From: Sacculina carcini
Lineage: Eukaryota > Arthropoda > Thecostraca > Sacculinidae
NCBI GenBank assembly: GCA_916048095.2
Contig: OU696582.1
Location: 3,354,001 to 3,418,000 of the forward strand
DNA: 64,000 nucleotides
Direction: 5' to 3'
Each line of letters opens with the position of its first letter. The stretch's first letter is position 1. Of the stretch, positions 12,150 through 24,179 are shown in pieces. Both the position numbers and the translations under genes were made by a program. The notes under the pieces were generated by a model. The model made no database searches, had not been told where the DNA came from, and saw only the letters and a list, made by a program, of their open reading frames with translations.

Positions 12150-12850
12150 TGAATTCAGACAAATGAATTTCGAATTCAGACAAATAAATTTTGAATTCAG
12201 ACAAATGAATTTTGAATTCAAATAAATGAATTTTGAATTCAGACAAATGAATTTTGAATTCAAATAAATGAATTTTGAATTCAAATAAATGAATTTTGAA
12301 TTCAAATAAATGAATTTTGAATTCAAATAAATGAATTTTGAATTCAAATAAATGAATTTTGAATTCAAATAAATGAATTTTGAATTCAAATAAATGAATT
12401 TTGAATTCAAATAAATGAATTTTGAATTCAAATAAATGAATTTTGAATTCAAATAAATGAATTTTGAATTCAAATAAATGAATTTTGAATTCAAATAAAT
12501 GAATTTTGAATTCAAATAAATTAATTTTGAATTCAAATAAATTAATTTTGAATTCAAATAAATTAATTTTGAATTCAAATAAATTAATTTTGAATTCAAA
12601 TAAATTAATTTTGAATTCAAATAAATGAATTTTGAATTCAAATAAATAAATTTTGAATTCAAATAAATGAATTTTGAATTCAAATAAATGAATTTTGAAT
12701 TCAAATAAATGAATTTTGAATTCAAATAAATGAATTTTGAATTCAAATAAATGAATTTTGAATTCAAATAAATGAATTTTGAATTCAAATAAATGAATTT
12801 TGAATTCAAATAAATGAATTTTGAATTCAAATAAATTAATTTTGAATATA
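12150..12850. repeat. 21-bp minisatellite array, about 33 units
   Basis: Consensus AAATAAATGAATTTTGAATTC with an EcoRI site (GAATTC) in nearly every unit. The left edge carries an AGACAAATG variant. The units near 12520-12610 form a block of a TTAATTTTG variant, showing local spread of one mutation by unequal exchange. Because 21 is a multiple of three and the unit lacks stops in two minus frames, two spurious frames of about 240 codons arise (heptads NSKFIYL and FEFKIHL). Confidence 0.97.
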
Positions 12851-12944
12851 AACAAATATTTTTAGCGCTAACATAAAGTTCTAATCATTTATGAGTTTTT
12901 TGTGATTTATCTCCTTAATTTTTAATACGTTTATTTCACTAGTA

Positions 12945-13090
12945 CAGGGGTCAGCAAACTTTTTTCACTGAGTGTTGGATAACTGGAAAAAACACGAGCA
13001 CGGGCCGTATAATCATATTGTTGTATATCAAAAGGTTGGTTTTAGCAAAATAGCAATATGTTACGCCCGGCGGCATTTTTCCTATCGCCG
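12945..13090 (+). mobile_element. hAT-type left terminus, one-ended
   Basis: CAGGGGTCAGCAAACTTTTTT followed by a GGGCCGTATAATC block is the classic start of Charlie/Tip100-like non-autonomous hAT elements. No matching right end was found, so the extent is uncertain. Confidence 0.5.
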
Positions 13091-15359
13091 TCATTATTGT
13101 AAGTTGAAATTATACATTTTCGCTAGTTTTCACTTATCATGAGGGTGATTACTTATCATATGATGCTGCATGATGGTATCTATTAAATAACTGAAAATGA
13201 AGAAATTTTCACCTCAATCGTGTATACCAAGTATTCTCAAACTTGGCGGATTCAAAACTTATGCTCAATAAATCTATGTAAAACCACCTTTTATCTTCAT
13301 TTGAACCGATTTCAGTATAAATACACACAGATGACTCTAGTAATATCTATTTTTAAATTTTAAATGAGAATAACAAATTGAATAAAAGTAAATAACAAAA
13401 ATAAATGCTATGATAATTATTATCGTTGTTTTTATTATTTCATCCAATTTTAATATCAATAAAGTAAAATGCTGTGTGATTGTGTAATTGGTTTATATTT
13501 TTGTGGTTTACTGTGTTTATAGATGTGTGCTACGGTTTTTCACCGTATATGAGACCTCCTGGTGTATAAGAGACCCCATAAATTCTTAGGCAAAAAATGT
13601 GGAAGCTTTGTTTATTAATAATTAACTTCGTTTATTATAGAAATAATTAAATTCGTCATCAATTTCATGAAAAATACCTATAAATTAATGTTTCAGTTTT
13701 TCTCAGGAAAACATTATATTATGATATTTTTTTATTATAAGAGATTATAAGAGGTTTACGGATTGTATATTATTATAAGATATCAGAAAATTATTCAACG
13801 TAACTTGGACGGCTACAATAGCAACGTGTTAATTGATTTATATTGATGAATTTGGTATTATTTACCAGTAATCACCCTGTATTTGTACTTTTTATTTTGA
13901 AGATATTTGCATACGTTTCCTGGTTCACTTTTTACCCAGAAACTATACCGTATCTTCTCAAAAGTCTCACCAGCTAGTTTCCGTTCTAATAAAGGCTTTA
14001 CGGTTCATATATATAAAGAAGCACCAGAAGTAGCAATTGAAAGCATATCACACCGAAGTAATAACAAACAGTCAGACACGCAGGATACATAATACAGAAC
14101 ATATATGCAAAACAAGGAGAATAAAAGGAAATTAATCGTATTATGGTCCAGTCACATAAAAAGAGGAAGCATAAATTAAGGAAGCAAGCTCAAACCATGA
14201 CAATAGAATGAAGAAAGGGTATTGAGAAAACATGAGTGGTAGATGTTGCGTTACAAAGTAGCAAAGGGGGTGTGTGAGTGAGAGACAGAATCAAAGAAGA
14301 GGTCGAACTGATATTGACGACGTTGATGAGAGAAACCGGGGGAGAGTAATTGGTGATATGAAAAAAAGAGAGTTGTAGAGGCGGGAACAAAAAGAAGATC
14401 AAGAACAACAAAGAGACCAAGGACAAGGACACAAGGTGAACAGAGTGACGGGAAGAGAAGTAAACTAAGACGCCATTGCATAGGGAAATTAGGCTTGATT
14501 CTGTAGAAAGAGGAGAACGGAAATCGGATTGACAAGAATCAAGGAATTGGCAGATATAAGAAGAGAGTTGGAGGAAAATGACGCGCTCAATTAGCTTAGA
14601 GGGAATACTGAGCAGTGAAATGAAACAGTAATTTACGAATATAGTAGAATCAGTGTGGATTCGTATTCAAAAGGACGAACAGTATCGTGCTTATCTGCCA
14701 AAAAAGCCATGAAGGAAGTATAAAGCGATACGACGAAGGAAGTAAGAAATGTAATAAGCGAATGAAAATAACCGTAAATTGCATCAAACTTGAAGCAATC
14801 AGCAGCAGGGCGACCCTGATTTAAAATAATAGAGAAACGATGTCTGAGACGCTGAGTAGTGATTATTATGAGAAGCATTGAGAGGATGTGGGATGTGTGA
14901 GTGATGAGCGATAATTTACTCATTTATATTCATTCACTAGCTGTGTCAATACGCACTGAATATGGCATATGTGTGCACACGGTTAAATGCGCTCCTTAAT
15001 ATATCCATATTCCACAATTTAATTTTTTACCTGCGATTATACAGTGAATTTGCCTATTATAGATATGACTACATAACTGTATATTGAGCACATGTTTCCC
15101 AAAATGAGTGTTCCTCCGAAGAATGAGGTACATGAATTAAAGAATGTAATGATCGAAAGTAACACTTTGGATGAAGTACTTTGTTATTAAAAAGTTGTAA
15201 TTAATTGTCATTGTCCTTATAAAGCCGCTCTTGAATTATCGTTAAAACAAAGTTGCATATACCTCTAGTTGCATAATCAAGTTGTATAAACACAGAATTG
15301 TATGTTGTTGTTTTAACTCAAAGAACTGAACGCTCAATGAAGGCAAGGTCGATTGGAAG
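13091..15359. other. Gene-free AT-rich region with a purine-rich tract
   Basis: 13.1-14.1 kb is AT-rich without recognisable features. 14.16-14.93 kb is strikingly purine-rich on the plus strand (GAAGAA, GAGAGA). It has short Lys/Glu/Arg-rich broken frames that could be a decayed LINE ORF1, but nothing specific is recognisable. Confidence 0.35.
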
Positions 15360-15409
15360 CAGTGGCGGCTGCAGGATTTCTTCCGATGGAGGTTTAAGAG
15401 GGTCTAAGG

Positions 15410-17476
15410 CAGGGGTTCTTAACCGGGGATATCCATGCCTCTTGGGGGTATGGAAACAAAAGACCGGGTGTATGGGAATATATTTCTGGTTACTGATATC
15501 AATTATCAACGGTCTATGCATAACAAAAATAACAATAATTATTAGGGATGTCAAAAAATTAACCTTAAAATCAGAAACAAGTAACTATATTTTCTAGAAC
15601 AAATAACGTAAAAAGGTATCCTAAAAATAACCTATGAGCTTAAATGTTATAACTTTTATATCGCTTTATCACATGTTTATCACGCCTTTGCTGATTAGTG
15701 CACTATATGAAATACACGGTTTGTTTGTTGTTTCTTTGTTAACATAGAAAGTAAACTAATAAGCCATAATGGCAAAAACCTAAAAATAACCTATACTTCC
15801 TAAAAACCTTCCTTCAAAAAAGGTCAATTTCTGTTTGCAGTTTTGAAGGAAGAAAATACACCAGTCCTTCTTTTCTATCCTCTTTTCCTAGTTGGTACTA
15901 TTTTTCCACCCTCTTTCCAATCTGGTACCATTTTTACAACAAGCCACCAAAAGTGACTTAATATTATTGTAACAAAACTGAAGAGGCTAAATTATATTAG
16001 ACAGGCGCACGCGGGCATCACTGCCCCAAGCGCGCCTACAAGAGGTCACACCACAGTCGTACCACGAACAAGACTCCTAGCTCACACCGTGACACACGGG
16101 AGCACACACGGACAAACACACACACGCGCAGTCCTCACCCGACGCAACAACCAATCAGCGGCGAGCCGGTCATTTGCTCGCCGCCGCGGGGCATGGACAA
16201 TTCACAAACGCATGCACACACAGCTATACACAACTATACACACTTGCTCACACACCCTCGCACGCAATACGCAATTCAACTGTACACGATCACACATAGA
16301 CACATTAACACGTTCACGCACACACAATCTAAGTCAACGTAGACAATCTCTCACACACACACTCTCACTGCACACAATCACACTACAATTATTTGGCTAA
16401 CATCGTTAAAAGGTGCATAGCCATCAAAATCTAATTTAAAGTGGAAAGCTAATACAAAAGTGAAATACACTAATTGCAAACGGAAATATTTTTAATATTT
16501 GTAAATAAATATAGTCGCAATAATGTTCTTTATATTTTTTCAATGTCACTTTTTATCAAATAGCACGTACTCCAGCTTGTATATTAGTGTGAGCGTAAAC
16601 ACTGCATGTGTGAATGCCCCCGTCCTCCCATATGTAGCACCCTGTGATCACAGTCTTATAAATGTCAAACGTGGGAAAATGGCGCTATCTCACGCCCTGA
16701 AAATCACGTGCTACTGTTCAAGTAAATACGTACTGTCAAGTGCTACAGTGCAGTATCTGGTATAGAGAGCTCACACGTCGTACTACCGCTCACACGTATA
16801 CCAAGCTCCAAACATCTCACGACACCCTCTGGTGGGCATTTCCTAAAATGGAATGACACTATCCTGCGTACCCAAAACCGTATTAATATCGAGTAGCATA
16901 GATAGCATTGATTGAGGTAAATATCAATTGTTAAATCCTAACAGCAGACATTTTAACATTTCTTGATCTTCAGACCCATTATTTCATCTCCTTTCCTATT
17001 TTTTCTCATATATACCGTTTTTGTGCCTCTTATCTGCAAAAAGTCACCAAACTTCGTGGTTAACTTACCAAATAACAATAAAAATAACAAAAGGTAACAT
17101 GACGATAAAAAAGTAAACTAAAAGCACAAAAAGTAATCTAACGATGAACAAGTAACTTTTGGTAACCTAATAACTTTTTTAATAATTATCGTACACAGCT
17201 TTTTCATGCAGTCTTAGGTAGCTTATGAAAAAATAACCTTCAGGTAAGAAAGTATCCTTATTAACTTTTGACAGCCCTAATGATTATGCTATTTCCTAGT
17301 AATGCGTATCTAAAGTACAGTAGCTTCAAGCGATTGAAACACTCGTGGATCTGGAAGACATACTGAAAAATAATAGGATTGGTGATATGTACTTGAACAG
17401 TCAAGTAGAGGGAGTATGGGACAATATTCGACAATCCATCGGGGGTATGGAACCATCAACAGGTTGAGAACCCCTG
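15410..17476 (+). mobile_element. hAT element (middle of three nested elements)
   Basis: Termini CAGGGGTTCTTAACCGGGG and GGTTGAGAACCCCTG. A perfect 8-bp target duplication, GTCTAAGG, lies at 15402-15409 and 17477-17484. Subtracting the inner insertion leaves about 320 bp, so it is a non-autonomous MITE. Confidence 0.88.
15543..17279 (+). mobile_element. hAT element (innermost of three nested elements)
   Basis: Termini TAGGGATGTCAAAA and TTTTGACAGCCCTA form an inverted pair. The flanking octamers ATAATTAT (15535-15542) and ATGATTAT (17280-17287) differ at one base. It is 1,737 bp long with no transposase frame recognised. The GC-rich, CA-rich block at about 15990-16850 differs in composition and may be a further insertion whose ends I cannot fix. 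Confidence 0.78.
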
Positions 17477-17821
17477 GTCTAAGGAAAAAGATGCGCGGGC
17501 TTGGCGAAACACGTGCAACTACACTCGAAATGTTCATGGTAAGAATTTTTGGGGGGTTCATGGGACTTGACACATTTTCGGAGGAGTTTTAGCCCATCCA
17601 GGCCCCCTTGGAGCCGCCACAAGTTCAAAGCAATGAAGCTTCTGTCCGAAAGCATGCTATATACCTTAAAATAATGGGGGTTTTCTTTTAGCTATATCTA
17701 CAAATGGACTTGCTAATTCTCTTACATTAGTGTTAAAGCACAATATTCTTGATCGTATTATCTTGCGGCTAAGTGACTCGCAAGCATATATGGTGGGGTC
17801 GTCAGATAGCTTAACCACGAC

Positions 17822-19477
17822 TAGTGATGCAAAAAAACGTTTGTTCTGGTTGGTTTTTTGTGTGCAAGTAACATGTTATTTATGTTTTTCTGTGTTTTTT
17901 TTCATAATTTGCCCCATTTAATATCGGATGTTGGATTTTAGTACATAGAATCGAGTTTCATTGACGTTTTGTAAAACTTTACGTGTCTTATTTCAAAGAT
18001 AATTTGAAAATAGTAGAAAAAAACAAATATATTTCTCAATAAATACCTCAGGAGACTGTTTGAAAGTGCATCCGGGTCCGGTGGTTTATGTTTTTTTCCA
18101 TCGAGAAGACCCATGTTTATAAAGATGGTTATAATGATGTGGATATTTGAAATAATTTTTCAGCAGAAGAAAACCAATTCATTGAGTAATCATGTTTTTT
18201 TTAAAGAAACCATGTTTTTCATGAAAAAATGTAATTATGTTTTTTAAACTGGTTTTAAATTCGTTTCATTAATGTATAGATTCAAAAAATGTTGACAACA
18301 GAACAACACAAGTTAATTGGTTATCAAGTGTTTTTTGACAAACGTTTATTTAAACTAACGCCTTTGAAAGCAATGAAACAATGTTTTCTAAAACAGTATC
18401 AATGTAAGATATATTTGCTTGATGTACGTTCAAACACCTTTGGTATAGCAAGTATATAAGCGCTGTGTATAATATGTGCGCTGTGCAAGTATATAAGCGC
18501 TGCGCAAGTATATAAGTATATAAGTGCTGGTATAAGCGTCTGGTTAAACCACTTGATTTAAACTGTTTTTTAAGCCAGGGTTTTTTTCAGAATAATTTGT
18601 TTTGAAAAACGGTTTTCGTAGATGTAGAGACATAGAAAAAATTGGCGGCAGATCAAGGAAAGTTTAACCAAATTAATTGTTTTATTATTAGTAACCTGTT
18701 TTTAGAACTGGTTTTATGGATGATGGCTTCTTTGATGTAGTTATTTGTGCTCAAATACCTTTTTGTACATTAAATATACTTCCTCAGTCGTTTTTTTCTA
18801 CACGAAAATATTGCCCGTTTTCTGGTCAGGATTGCCACTCTGATTAATGCGACCCGCTTTTATTCGTATTCTCATTAGGGACACTAAGTTTGTTTGTATA
18901 TTTGTAGTCTTTGTGTAAATATTTGCAGTGTTTGTACTTTTATATTTGCAAACAATTGATCTGCAATTGATTTGATGCAATTGAACAATTGATTGATTGA
19001 AATGATGAAACATATTATAATCAACGTAGTTCATTTCTGGTAGGAAAAAGGTAATATGAAAAAAAAATTATGCCACCTGTTGTTTTTTTAAAACAGTTTC
19101 AGATTTTAGCATAAAAAACGGTTCTCAAGCCCTGCTTTCTTACAGAATGATTAACTCAATAACTGAATGCAAAGCTGTACTGTACATAGAAGTGCAGCAC
19201 AGTACCGTGCAAACTATGATTTTTGGGCTTTCTGACATATTATAACCATTATATTGTGCATATTTAATGATAATTTAATTTGATAAAGTCACTAATAACA
19301 TGAATTACTCATGTGTTGATAAAAAATAATTCATTTAACATCCCAAATATATCATTTACATAATTTGAATTCTTTGCATGACTCTTAAAAAATACAAAAA
19401 ACGCGTTTTTTTGTTGAAGTATTTTTTGACAAAAAACTTTTTTTAAAAACCGTCGGTTTTTTTAGGTCGCATCTCTA
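17822..19477 (+). mobile_element. hAT-type element, non-coding
   Basis: Left end TAGTGATGCAAAAAAACG, right end TTTAGGTCGCATCTCTA. Flanking octamers ACCACGAC (17814-17821) and GCCACGAC (19478-19485) differ at one base. The inside is full of GTTTTTTAAACC-type stretches and CAGGG-type sub-termini (near 18580 and 19130), suggesting more nested or composite MITEs. No coding remnant is seen. Confidence 0.65.
18450..18535. repeat. Tandem repeat of CAAGTATATAAGCGCTG units
   Basis: Three to four imperfect copies of a 17-25 bp unit containing AGTATATAAG lie within the hAT-type element at 17822-19477. Confidence 0.7.
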
Positions 19478-20394
19478 GCCACGACACCTAGCGCGGCCTT
19501 TCATCCGAATCAAATACTCCGTGTTTCATTTGATCAAAATTAGTGTAATTATTAGTCTAGTTTGCGAGTTAAATACAAAAGGATCATCCGAATTATTCCA
19601 ATAATTCGGCTAATTCCAAAAGAGTGATAATTGTAATAATTTTATATCTGTTTACAAGTTCCCCAATAGTCTGCTCCTGAAGAAACTTTACAATTGCACG
19701 GCACTGAGTGTTTTAATTTATAAAGCAGAGTAGAGCAGGGTTCGCATTGGTCGGTTTAACTCACGATGTTTTTGGAACGCATTTGGCCTCATCATCAAAT
19801 TTTCACACGTTTTCAACAAATTAATAGCTCAAGCCTGATGAAATGACTGATGATTACATGAGATCTTGGGCTAAAAAGTTAGAAATAAATTTGTTACAAG
19901 CATACACTTATAGGCATTTTCGGTAAAATTAACCTTTTAACAGGAAAACCGATGAGATCAAAGACGGACGTATATACTCGCGAAATCATTTAACTTTGTA
20001 TTTTCAACGTTCACATCGCGCAAAAACACTGAACCATGAACTGAACTGAAAGTCCAAGCGACAACTTTCACAAACAAACATTTTGTGTGTATGTATATGT
20101 GTATGTACTTGTGTCTACAAACCTCTTGTGTGTACTTATGTACCCAATAAATACTAATCCAATCGTTTATCGGATATTTCACACACATACACACACACAC
20201 ACGCTCATGCATACATACACACACACACCTTCAAATGCAAAAAATTAAACGGATGTTGATTAGATGAAATAAATTAATCGAACACAAACACATCCATCCA
20301 TTAGTTGACCGATCGTTCAAGATGTTGCTACACTTGATGTGATGTCGTTAAGAACGACAAATTGATGAGTATGCCCTCCACCAGTGACCAGATA
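19478..20394. other. Intergenic stretch downstream of gene B
   Basis: AT-rich with short (CA)n tracts near 20183-20230. No gene is recognised. It contains the 3' flank of gene B, in which no canonical minus-strand AATAAA was found. Confidence 0.4.
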
Positions 20395-22387
20395 TTAATA
20401 ACCGTATCCGCCGCTGCTGTGGCCGTAACCGGACGAGTGGTGCTGATAGACGGGCACCTTCTTCACGTGATGCACGTGTTTGTACACTGGCACGTGTTTG
20501 ACGTGGTGCACGTGTTTGTACACCGGCACGGGTTTGTACACGGGTACGTGCTTGTACACGGGTACGTGTTTGACGACGGGCACGTGTTTGACGTGGTGCA
20601 CGTGTTTGTAGACAGGATACGGTTGAGGCACGTGTTTGACGACCGGGTACGGTTGAGGCACGTGTTTGATGACTTCCTTGTAGACGGGCACCTTCTTGAT
20701 GACCGGGTAGGGCACGCGCTTGATGACGGGGTACGGCTCGTGTTTGACAATCGTTTTCACAGGCTGGTACCTGCAAACAAGATGAATCATTTTAAAATGA
20801 ATGTAGCATGCATGGGCAAATGTATATACGAGTGATATATTTGATATTGGTGCAATGCTTAATTTTTAGTGGTCGACGTTCTTTTTTAATTGTACACAAT
20901 TTCACACTTCTGTAAATTTAACAGCTTTTTCAAAATAGTTTATTGACGACTAAACCTGTCGGCGACTGAAAAGTGTCGGCGACTAAACCTGCCTCATCAA
21001 TCACACATAGAGGTGTCTAAACAATGCAGAACGGGAGCTTGTTCAGGAGCAAATGGGCTACTTGTTGGTCACCGACTATGTAGCAATAATAATACATCCC
21101 TGCAGACTCGTTTCATTGGTCCTATTTCAACTACTTTTCGAGCAAATATATCGCCCTAGCAAATCATCGCCCTAGATTATGTCTGTTTCGTAATTACAAT
21201 GTTCGCGTCTGATGTTTTAATTGCAGACGGAATGAGGCGTAATTGTCTGACCCGTATCCTTCGTGATGTCCACCGTAGCCTCCGTGATGTCCGTATCCTT
21301 TGTGTCCCTTGTGTCCTTTGTGCCCTTTGTGACCATGTCCATAGCCGTGATTGTCTGCACTGGCAAGGGCCAGCAAAACAGCTAGAAGAACCTGATAATC
21401 AATGTTGATCGGACATCAATGGCTGAGCAGATTCAAGATGTCAGACTTCACGCTAACACATTTGTAACTCACGCTAACACATTTGCACCGTTATATAACG
21501 ATATAATTACGCGTGCGCTATGTTCACAATTATTGCAGACTGGTCGGATCAACAGGATCTGAGCAGTGGCGGCGCCAAGGGGGCTAGAGTCCCCCCAAAT
21601 ATGCCAAGCCCCCCTAATCCCCCCTAAAATTCATAATCATGGTCATTAAAAAAATTACCACTCTAAATGAAGTATGTAAGTATGGTTCAAGTTCGAGAAC
21701 TGAATCAGTGTGCCCCACTCCCTTATTATTATATCATGTAGTCAGCGTTCGATTGTAGCTCTTTATGCTTCGCCAAGTCACCACAACCTTTTCCTTAGCC
21801 CCCCAGCCCTCCAACCCATCGGAAAAATCCTGGCGCCGCCACTGGATCTGAGTCTATTCATGTGATGCCAAGTGAGGAGTATATTGAGACTCCTCACTCC
21901 TAGGTGATAAGTCGAACTGAGTAAGGCAAACATAAATGAACGGCAAGTAAATATCCTAAGATAAATAATTAATGTTTTCTGGATTGCAAAACGATTTTTC
22001 TACATACGTTTGTAATACCATATTTTAGAATATATAACAAGAAAACTAAAAACTAAGAAAAAAACTATAAACCGAGTATGGATGCTATATTTGATATTGG
22101 AACATATATGGAATATTTTGGTTTTGAATAGAGAAAAAGCATGCGGAGAAAACCTTGATGAACTAGAAACACACAGTTCACTCCCTTTTGTCTGGTGACA
22201 TTACACAAAAGGCAGTGGAGTACAATAAAAATAAACATCGCAAAAACAATAGATTCATATGCGATGGAGATTTGCGATGGTGATTCCATAGAAGCAGTAA
22301 AAAACCAGCATGTACCAATACTTGGTGCGTTTGCACAAGAAAAACATCAGTTTGCATGTCAGGTTAACTTACCGTGGACTTTATCAT
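20395..22387 (-). CDS. Secreted His/Gly-rich cuticle-type protein, gene B (three exons)
   Basis: Paralogue of gene A with the same exon plan: 22373-22387 (MIKST, donor GTAAGT), 21252-21391 and 20395-20770. Phases are again 0 and 2. The coding sum is 531 nt, giving 176 residues plus TAA. The signal peptide is MIKSTVLLAVLLALASA, followed by DNHG. Residues 18 to about 51 are HGHKGHKG and GYGGHH repeats. The last exon has YPVIKRVP, YPVVKHVP and HVHHVKHVPVYK repeats and a GYGHSSGGYGY tail. The second donor reads GTCAGA, which is weak, but the phase and the paralogue support it. Intron 1 contains a hAT MITE at 21564-21844. The likely role is extracellular cuticle or matrix (inference). Confidence 0.8.
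21564..21844 (+). mobile_element. hAT MITE (281 bp) in intron 1 of gene B
   Basis: Termini CAGTGGCGGCGCCAAGG and TCCTGGCGCCGCCACTG. A perfect 8-bp target duplication, GATCTGAG, lies at 21556-21563 and 21845-21852. Subterminal runs of C and G flank an AT-rich middle. No coding capacity. Confidence 0.92.
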
Positions 22388-22454
22388 TCTACCGACGTGA
22401 GCGACACAGTGGGCAAAGAGGTTAGCTAGCGAGCACTCGACTAGTCTTCCTGAC

Positions 22455-22461
22455 CAACTGG
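22455..22461 (-). promoter_or_regulatory. Initiator of gene B
   Basis: CCAGTTG on the minus strand, about 29 nt downstream of the first base of the TATA box. It matches the CAGT-type arthropod initiator and predicts a 5' UTR of about 70 nt. Confidence 0.5.
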
Positions 22462-22481
22462 CTCCTGGACGATCGGCGCAG

Positions 22482-22489
22482 TTTTTATA
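22482..22489 (-). promoter_or_regulatory. TATA box of gene B
   Basis: TATAAAAA on the minus strand, about 100 nt upstream of the ATG at 22387. Strong TATA promoters are usual for highly expressed cuticle genes. Confidence 0.7.
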
Positions 22490-23418
22490 CGGGCCGATAG
22501 CGTCTTCGTGATCGCCTCAAAGTCCTCCCCGTTGTTCAAGGTCACACACACACACACACACACATACACACACGCCACACAGGCGCATACAAGCCTACGA
22601 CACACGCGCATAGAAGCGGGTGTTGAAGTTGTAGTGCGCGAGTGCTGTCACAGCGGTCATCCTGCCACAGGTGCCTTTATGCAAATCGCCAAAAAGACCG
22701 GTCAAGTTTCGTATCATTCGAGAAATCTGACCCGCGACTGCCGGACACTTCAAGTCTGCCAACATGTCCGTGCATGTCCATCAGTCTGACTGTCGGTGTG
22801 TGTATGTGTATGTGTGTGTTCGGCTCTGGCGGCCAATGTCAGTGATAGGATGAGTGGATAAAGTTGTTGTTGGAGCTGAAAGAACTGCACTGTCACACGC
22901 CACCGACGCTGCTACCAAACACGCCGCCGCCAGCTCGCCACCGGCCAGTTTGGTCAACAATGACAAATATTCACACGCACATACACACACGCACAAACAC
23001 ACACATACACACACATACAGGCAGGTATAGCGGGTCAGTAAAGGCGGTCATCAGAACTGGCGTGCTTATTGCATAATGTCACGGCCAACTGGGCATCGCT
23101 ACTAGCATGGCACGTGTTTTGCTTCCACGTGACCGCTCCAGGCACGTGGGCGCCGGCCGAAACACGTGTGTGCGTGTGTGTTACAGGTATGAGTTTTCAT
23201 ATCAAAACAGTGGACAGCAGGTGGATCACATAACATGACATCCTTTTGAGTCAGCATACCGACAGGTATTTTTTGTGAGCATATGTGAGGTATCAATCCA
23301 TCAATCAATATATAAATACATACATATATATATATACTTTAATACTTTAATACTTTAATGCCATCGTTATTGAAATAATTCGACAATTTAAAGAAAAAAT
23401 ATAATATGTCCATGACAT
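22490..23418. other. Intergenic with (CA)n and (TG)n microsatellites
   Basis: CA-rich tracts at about 22544-22575 and 22975-23020 and a TG-rich tract at about 22795-22820. A (TA)n and CTTTAATA repeat lies near 23323-23360. No gene is recognised. Confidence 0.5.
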
Positions 23419-23694
23419 CAGAGCCGTTGCGAGGACTCATCATGGGTCCACCCCGAAAGCAACACTTGGGGCCCCCATTATAAATAAAGAACCTAATAAT
23501 GGATTTATTTATTAGACATAAACTCAAAATACAAGCATAGGAGAAACATCTTAGCAAAAGGTCAGGGATATACAAATTAAATAAGTAAGCGATCGTTACA
23601 CAGACGCACACACACACTCGCATGGCGGCACCTCAACACTCGCCCTCCCCTCCCCCCGGCCGGGGGGTTACAGGGGGCGGTTGCTACGGCTCTG
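23419..23694 (+). mobile_element. hAT MITE (276 bp)
   Basis: Termini CAGAGCCGTTGCGAGG and GGTTGCTACGGCTCTG. Flanking octamers CATGACAT (23411-23418) and CATGGCAT (23695-23702) differ at one base. Inside is a GGGGCCCCC-type block near the left end and CCGGCCGGGGGG near the right. Confidence 0.85.
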
Positions 23695-23702
23695 CATGGC
23701 AT

Positions 23703-23816
23703 GGAATATTTGCAAGCTTGGAAGGATGTAAATTTTTTTCCAGGTGGCTCTCACGACTCCCTGAAGGGCCCTCGCGGCCCCCTATGGGGTCGCGACCCAC
23801 CGGTTGGAAGCCTCTG
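23703..23816 (-). mobile_element. hAT-type terminus, one-ended
   Basis: On the minus strand it begins CAGAGGCTTCCAACCGG followed by GGGTCGCGACCCCATAGGGG, a common hAT start. The other end was not located. Confidence 0.55.
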
Positions 23817-24179
23817 ATATAAATGCATTGAGGTAACGTGCTTGTCAAAAGAACACTGAATGTGATGAAAAACACAGAACAGCACGGTAAAAATCAATGC
23901 GCAAACAAACTGACCAATGGCGTAAACCATCACATTTCTTGAATGTGCAGCATAAAATAAGATATCTAACATAAAATGAAAAATAAATTGATAAATATTG
24001 TATTGAAAAATCATATTTTAAATAAATAAATAAAAAAATAAAAATTGAAAATTATATAACACCTACTGGGTCAAATTTAAGAAAAACTGTCCTACTATGA
24101 AATGCCAACCTGTACAGAAGTGTTAAATTACGGATAAGTATTTTACGAATTTGTAATCAGTATGATTCTTACACGCGAT

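Larger units (their letters stand above)
15360..17620 (+). mobile_element. hAT-like MITE (outermost of three nested elements)
   Basis: Begins CAGTGGCGGCTGCAGG and ends CCTTGGAGCCGCCAC, imperfect inverted termini of the CAGTGGCGG type also seen at 21564. Without the inserted DNA it would be about 190 bp. No clear target duplication remains. Confidence 0.6.

Noticed and set aside
12150-12850. CRISPR-like array of short repeats
   Set aside because: The 21-bp units are directly abutting with no unique spacers, and the genome is eukaryotic. It is a minisatellite.
12099-12855. Two overlapping minus-strand frames of about 240 codons with perfect heptads
   Set aside because: They are a by-product of a 21-bp minisatellite lacking stops in two frames. 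There is no start context, promoter or unique sequence.
14160-14930. Purine-rich tract as a gene
   Set aside because: Frames are short on both strands and no motif is visible. At most it is a decayed LINE ORF1.
20362-20835. 157-codon plus-strand frame rich in His and Val
   Set aside because: It is the antisense shadow of exon 3 of gene B. The equivalent shadow exists over gene A at 1974-2366.
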